A stretch of DNA of 64,000 bases from Climacteris rufus. Taxonomy: Eukaryota; Chordata; Aves; Passeriformes; Climacteridae. A program made the position numbers and the translations under genes. Below are positions 60,006 to 64,000 of this stretch, piece after piece. The DNA lies in assembly GCA_013398175.1 (NCBI GenBank), contig VZRZ01006181.1, positions 1,240,676 through 1,304,675 of the forward strand, in the 5' to 3' direction. The notes beneath the pieces were generated by a model, which was given only the letters and a program-made list of their open reading frames with translations, did no database searches and was not told where the DNA came from. Position 1 is the stretch's first letter. Each line of letters opens with the position of its first letter.

Positions 60006-60135
60006 CAGAATCATAGAATATCCTGAGTTAGAAGGGAGTTGTCGTCCACCGGGATTCTCAGGTCCCTCTCTGCAGAGCTGCTTTCCATCAAGACAACCCC
60101 TACTGGTTCATGGGGTTTTTCTTCCCTGGTTGTAT
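60006..60135 (-). mobile_element. CR1 tail joined to a CR1 ORF2 segment (chimeric or deleted copy)
   Basis: A 32-base CR1 tail (CAGAATCATAGAATATCCTG then AGTTAGAAGGGA, 60006-60037) is followed at once by CR1 ORF2 sequence that normally lies several hundred bases further from the 3' end (GTCGTCCACCGGGATTCTC, TCCCTCTCTGCAGAGCTGC, TACTGGTTCATGGGGTTTTTC). Either one CR1 copy lost its middle, or a short tail inserted into the neighbouring element, whose ORF2 then resumes at 60038. Confidence 0.8.
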
Positions 60136-63100
60136 CTCACCTGACGACCTGATAGCTCTTTGTGGACTGAAATCAGCTTTAGTTAACTCAGAGTCTTGTA
60201 AATGGCCCTTGTGATCAATGAACTGAACAGAAAAACCTCTAATCAACAGAAAAGATGTCTCTGAGGCTTGGACTCCTAAAAATAGAGGAGGAATGGAACC
60301 TTAGTTATTACACTGTGGATTTTGACACATTCATGGAAATAATTGTGACAGCAGAGATGTAAACCTGGAGTTAAAACTAGTGATGTGAAGACTGCAGTGT
60401 CAGATATGCTAATTTCTGGAAGGGGTCTGAAGGGAGACTTTACTGAACTGTACTTACTGCATTTAATCTGTGCTTCTCCTGAAAAATAAATGGTTGGGCT
60501 TTTTTTCTTTTCTTTTTTTTTTACTTTCTTACTCATTGGCTTTTGAGTTAGCTTTCAAATTTCATAACTTGTTTGGAGTACAAGAATATTCCTGAAAAAA
60601 AAGTCTTTGATTCTTACAGTGTTGCTTCAGAGAGAGAGTAATAATTAGAGAATAAAAGAAAGATTTAATCCTTCTGACTGACAGAGCCTAGGAAGGTCTT
60701 TTTTTTCACCCCTTTTCTCTTTCTTCCCATTTGGGTGAGATGAATTCTTAGGATATTGCCTTGGGGAGGGAGTTCTTGGGCTGAAAAATACCTACCAGTG
60801 AAGATCAGAGTACTATGTTTGAAATATTTTCAAAAAATCACTGAGAAATGCAAACCTGTATCAACTGACGTGCTACACAGGTGTCATTCATCTACTACAA
60901 TATACTGAAAATGTACATAGTAGACCTCCATCCTTTATTTGTCTAGCTTTTAGGAAGGTTCAAGCTGCTGGCACCCTTGGTTGCATGTTTTTTTTACATT
61001 CTTTTGAGGGGAATGGGAGTTATACTTCAGGGCTATTAGTGCATGAGGGAGTGTACTAAGAAAATACACATTTTTGTTGACGTTTCTACGTTGGTATCTG
61101 GTGCTTGTTGTCTTTGTTTGCAGGCCATGAAGGACTCAGAGTCCTTCTGCAGCATAAAATACTGTACTGTTCACTGTCTTGCACTGATATTGTCTCGAAA
61201 TATCATACACACACAGGATGCCTGGTATAGTAAAGGGGTAGGAAATATTTGGGCTTGGGACAGTCACCCTCACTTGAGAGCATCCCATTTCAACTGCGAA
61301 TGAGCACAAATATAAGCATAATTCCTCACTGAAGGTGACAGGGAGCTGTGCAGGCTGGCAAGATGGTAACTAATGGCTAAAGAGTTAACGCTTTGCTAGT
61401 GAAAGGAGATACTACTCAGATTCATTTGCATGGTTGGGAGCAAGCCTGGGCTATTCGTATGAAATTACTCCAGCTTTTGACTTCTTGCTCTTATCTGTTC
61501 CACCAGACTTTCTCTTTTGACCCCATCTTTTCCTACTCATTCGAATACCCTGCCAAAAGAAGAGTGTGCGAGGGAATGCTCTCTGCTGCTGCTTGTGCTC
61601 TTCCTCCTTAATGAAATAATGGTTTGCCTTCAGGCTGGAGACTAGCAGTAAACCAACACAGGAGTGGTATCAGGCTTTTTGTTCCTTGTGCTCTCTGCTG
61701 TCCATACTCATGATGTCCCATTGATGATAGCAACAGTGGGAACTCTAAAACAGACAAGAATCCTCAGGCTGGGGAGTGTGCTTTGAAGTGGCGGGTGGCC
61801 TTGGCTGAATTGTCTGCTGTTAAGCTCCTAATGTTGCCATGGATGCAGCAGTGGGAGCAATATGGGAAGGGGGGGAACAGCTCTCTGGTCCAAAGTAGCT
61901 TAATAATGTAGGCAAAAGCCAGCAGCAGCAGAGGGGAGTTGATCCAATTTATATGAGCTGGGAATGGAGCTGCTTAGTTCTGCTGGCTGTCCTTGATAGC
62001 TGAGGACAGTTGGTGCACGTGCTAGATGCACATAGGGTTGTGTCTGCCTCTGCTGCCTAAGGGCAGGTGGAGTGGCAATGTACTTGACAACTCAAAAGGT
62101 GTCATATCATTAGCCTGTAATCTGCAGTGACTGACTGTGTGCCTTCTGTGCTGTACTCCCTGAGTGGTGTAGGCAAAGTGAGAGTGCTTTCAGGTCACAC
62201 AGGTCTCTCATCACTGTCTCCTGTTGATCTTAAATCAGCACAAATTTGTAGCATGTCGTAGATAGGGTGAATGAGGCAGGTTGGCCACTGCCTCCCTCCT
62301 CATTACCAAGTGCAACTCTATGAATCACTGTCTTAAACATCTGTCCCCTCTCGAAGGGGGCACTAGATGCAAAGGCCTCTTCCCCCTTTCACCTGACCTG
62401 CCTGCATGTCCCCTGGGGAGACAGGGAGCGAGGGTGTAACTCTGATCTCCCATGCCATGTCCTTCCTCTCATGTCAGAGAAGTTCTGCAGAGCTCAGTGA
62501 CTCCTCCTCATGTACTGCTCCCTTTACTTTCCCATCCACAGTTCCCTGTGCCATGGATTAGGAGTTGCAAGCACAGGAAAGGGCTTCTGCAGCACAGAGT
62601 CTGGTCCACAAGGAAACATCAGCTTTTCAGTAAATGCCCAGAGAGGACTGGTGCCTCTGAATTTCCACAGCAAAGAGAAGAAATTCATGAAGGCTCTTTT
62701 CTGTCTCTTTTGCAGTATAAAAATGTGGGTCTGCCCAGTGATACCCCAGCATGGGCCACCACCAAATCTCCAGCTCTCTGAGAACTAGATGGTAAGCAGA
62801 ACTTTGCTGAAGTCCTCTAAATCTAGTGAGATGCTCCTTTAGTCCCACTGATCCTGCCCCTCTCTTCTCCTGTCAGTGACTGTGAGAAGAGAGATTTCGT
62901 GTCTGACAGAGAAAATATTATTATTTCCAAGTGACGTAATGTGGGGCTATTCACTGGTGTTCTGGACCTTTGCCTTCTGTACTCAGCATACAGGAGGAAA
63001 ATGGGGATATACCCATTTCCCTGGAGGAATGGGATCTCTAGCAAGACACCAAACAGTATTTCCAGTTCTAGTTAGTACTTATTGCTGTATGGAAAGAAGA

Positions 63101-64000
63101 GCAAACAGAGGGTGCAAGAATACTGAATTTCCACATGCCTCTATTAAGTGAATGGTTTCAGAACAAGTTGTTCCAAAGTTATCACATCAAAGGCTTCAAA
63201 CTATCTGCAGCACAAACACACCCACTTTAGGCAAATGAGCTTTTTGTTCACTCAAAACTCAGCACTTCATTCAAGTATCAGCTTTTCCACATACTACAGT
63301 TCCTGAAGCTATGGATGTAAAGAATAATCCTGCGATGAATGCTGAAAAAGCCTTAGTCAAGTGCTGAATTCCTCTCTTGAGCAATGTCTTAACAGAGGCA
63401 GAATGGCTGAGTTTGCTGCAACTTCAGATGTTCAGATCTGGAGTTTGGACATAGGAGAAACTGAGGTGTCTGGTTTTGTTAGAGAGGGGACTGGCTCTAA
63501 ATCTGTCGTACATGAAGGGAGCAGCTTTCTAGACTTGCTTGTACTAGAGAGGCTTGAACAATCTGACTCTTGACAGTAGCCCAACAGCAGCTCACACAAA
63601 TCCTGCCATGCTTAAAGGTAAGAGCACAGCTTATGAGGAAAGCCGTAGGGCTTGTGATAATCGAGATCCACTAGTCTGGAGAACTGGGATGAAATTTATC
63701 TGGGCTTCTATGTCAAGAATTGGATGTTACAGAGCGGGCTTTGCACACAACCTGCTGGATGGCTGCAGCTGTCCCTTTGAGATCTCTCTGGACTTAAATA
63801 GTGGGACAGTGAGAGGCATGTGCTAAGCAGAAACCTATTCACATAATCTTGTGACTGCAGAGAGCTAACTGCTTTGCAATCTCTCATTTCCATCTCCCTT
63901 CAAACTCAATCTGACAACACCTGCTCAGATAACCCTCTCTTCCCCCCTGCTCTGGTTTGCTTGATATATGAAGGCTTCAAATAATTCTTTTTATGAGGTT
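60136..64000. other. Noncoding stretch to window end, no gene seen
   Basis: No supported gene. A T-rich run lies at about 60500-60522. Open frames reach 109 codons (62452-62781) with no recognisable domain. No repeat family recognised. Confidence 0.5.

Noticed and set aside
1..64000. CRISPR array, prophage, operon or other microbial system
   Set aside because: No regular spacer-repeat array, no dense coding and no bacterial-type genes; the window is vertebrate noncoding DNA.
1..64000. Endogenous retrovirus or LTR pair
   Set aside because: I found no matching direct terminal repeats, primer-binding site plus polypurine tract, or retroviral protein wording. A computed search could still find a solo LTR.

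Overview
This window looks like noncoding DNA from a bird genome. The clearest sign is several CR1 LINE 3' ends of the avian type, with the tail motif 'AATCATAGAATCATAGAAT' followed by 'GTTGGAAGGGACC' and 'AGTCCAACTC'. It is AT-rich and CpG-poor and has two runs of N from scaffolding. No open reading frame is longer than about 200 codons. I find no protein-coding gene, rRNA, tRNA, CRISPR array or other prokaryotic-type system that I can defend, and I cannot place the locus on a chromosome or name the species. It could be an intergenic desert or the inside of a very large intron.

Layout. 1-13.9 kb is mostly unique sequence with purine/pyrimidine tracts, a small CpG-enriched patch (about 3.78-4.15 kb), an AT-rich block that looks like a conserved noncoding element (5.4-5.65 kb), and an assembly gap inside a G-rich run (9866-9890). 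13.9-16.2 kb holds an old CR1 fragment and two younger CR1 ends that face opposite ways. 16.8-19.9 kb holds MIR-like relics, a CCAAT-containing candidate element and a degenerate ~38-39 bp minisatellite (19438-19667). At 23.06-23.2 kb there is a young-type CR1 tail. At 26.29-26.41 kb a gap sits between two similar poly-T blocks that are probably two assemblies of one locus. From 28.75 to 33.2 kb the window is dominated by two long, very degraded CR1 copies on the + strand, both showing relics of the ORF2 endonuclease/reverse-transcriptase gene. Another old CR1 lies at 43.15-43.6 kb and one at 50.45-50.88 kb. MIR-like relics lie at 47.5-47.7 and 55.0-55.2 kb. The last repeat cluster (59.58-60.14 kb) is a CR1 on the - strand next to a second, chimeric CR1 piece.

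Between the repeats are several blocks with the look of distal regulatory DNA: AT-rich homeodomain-like sites, a GATA-site cluster and two isolated CpG-dense patches. These are inferences from composition and motifs only; a cross-species alignment would decide them. Nothing here points to an undescribed molecular system. The observations most worth checking are the minisatellite, the isolated CpG patches, the likely false duplication at the 26.3 kb gap and the layered CR1 history.
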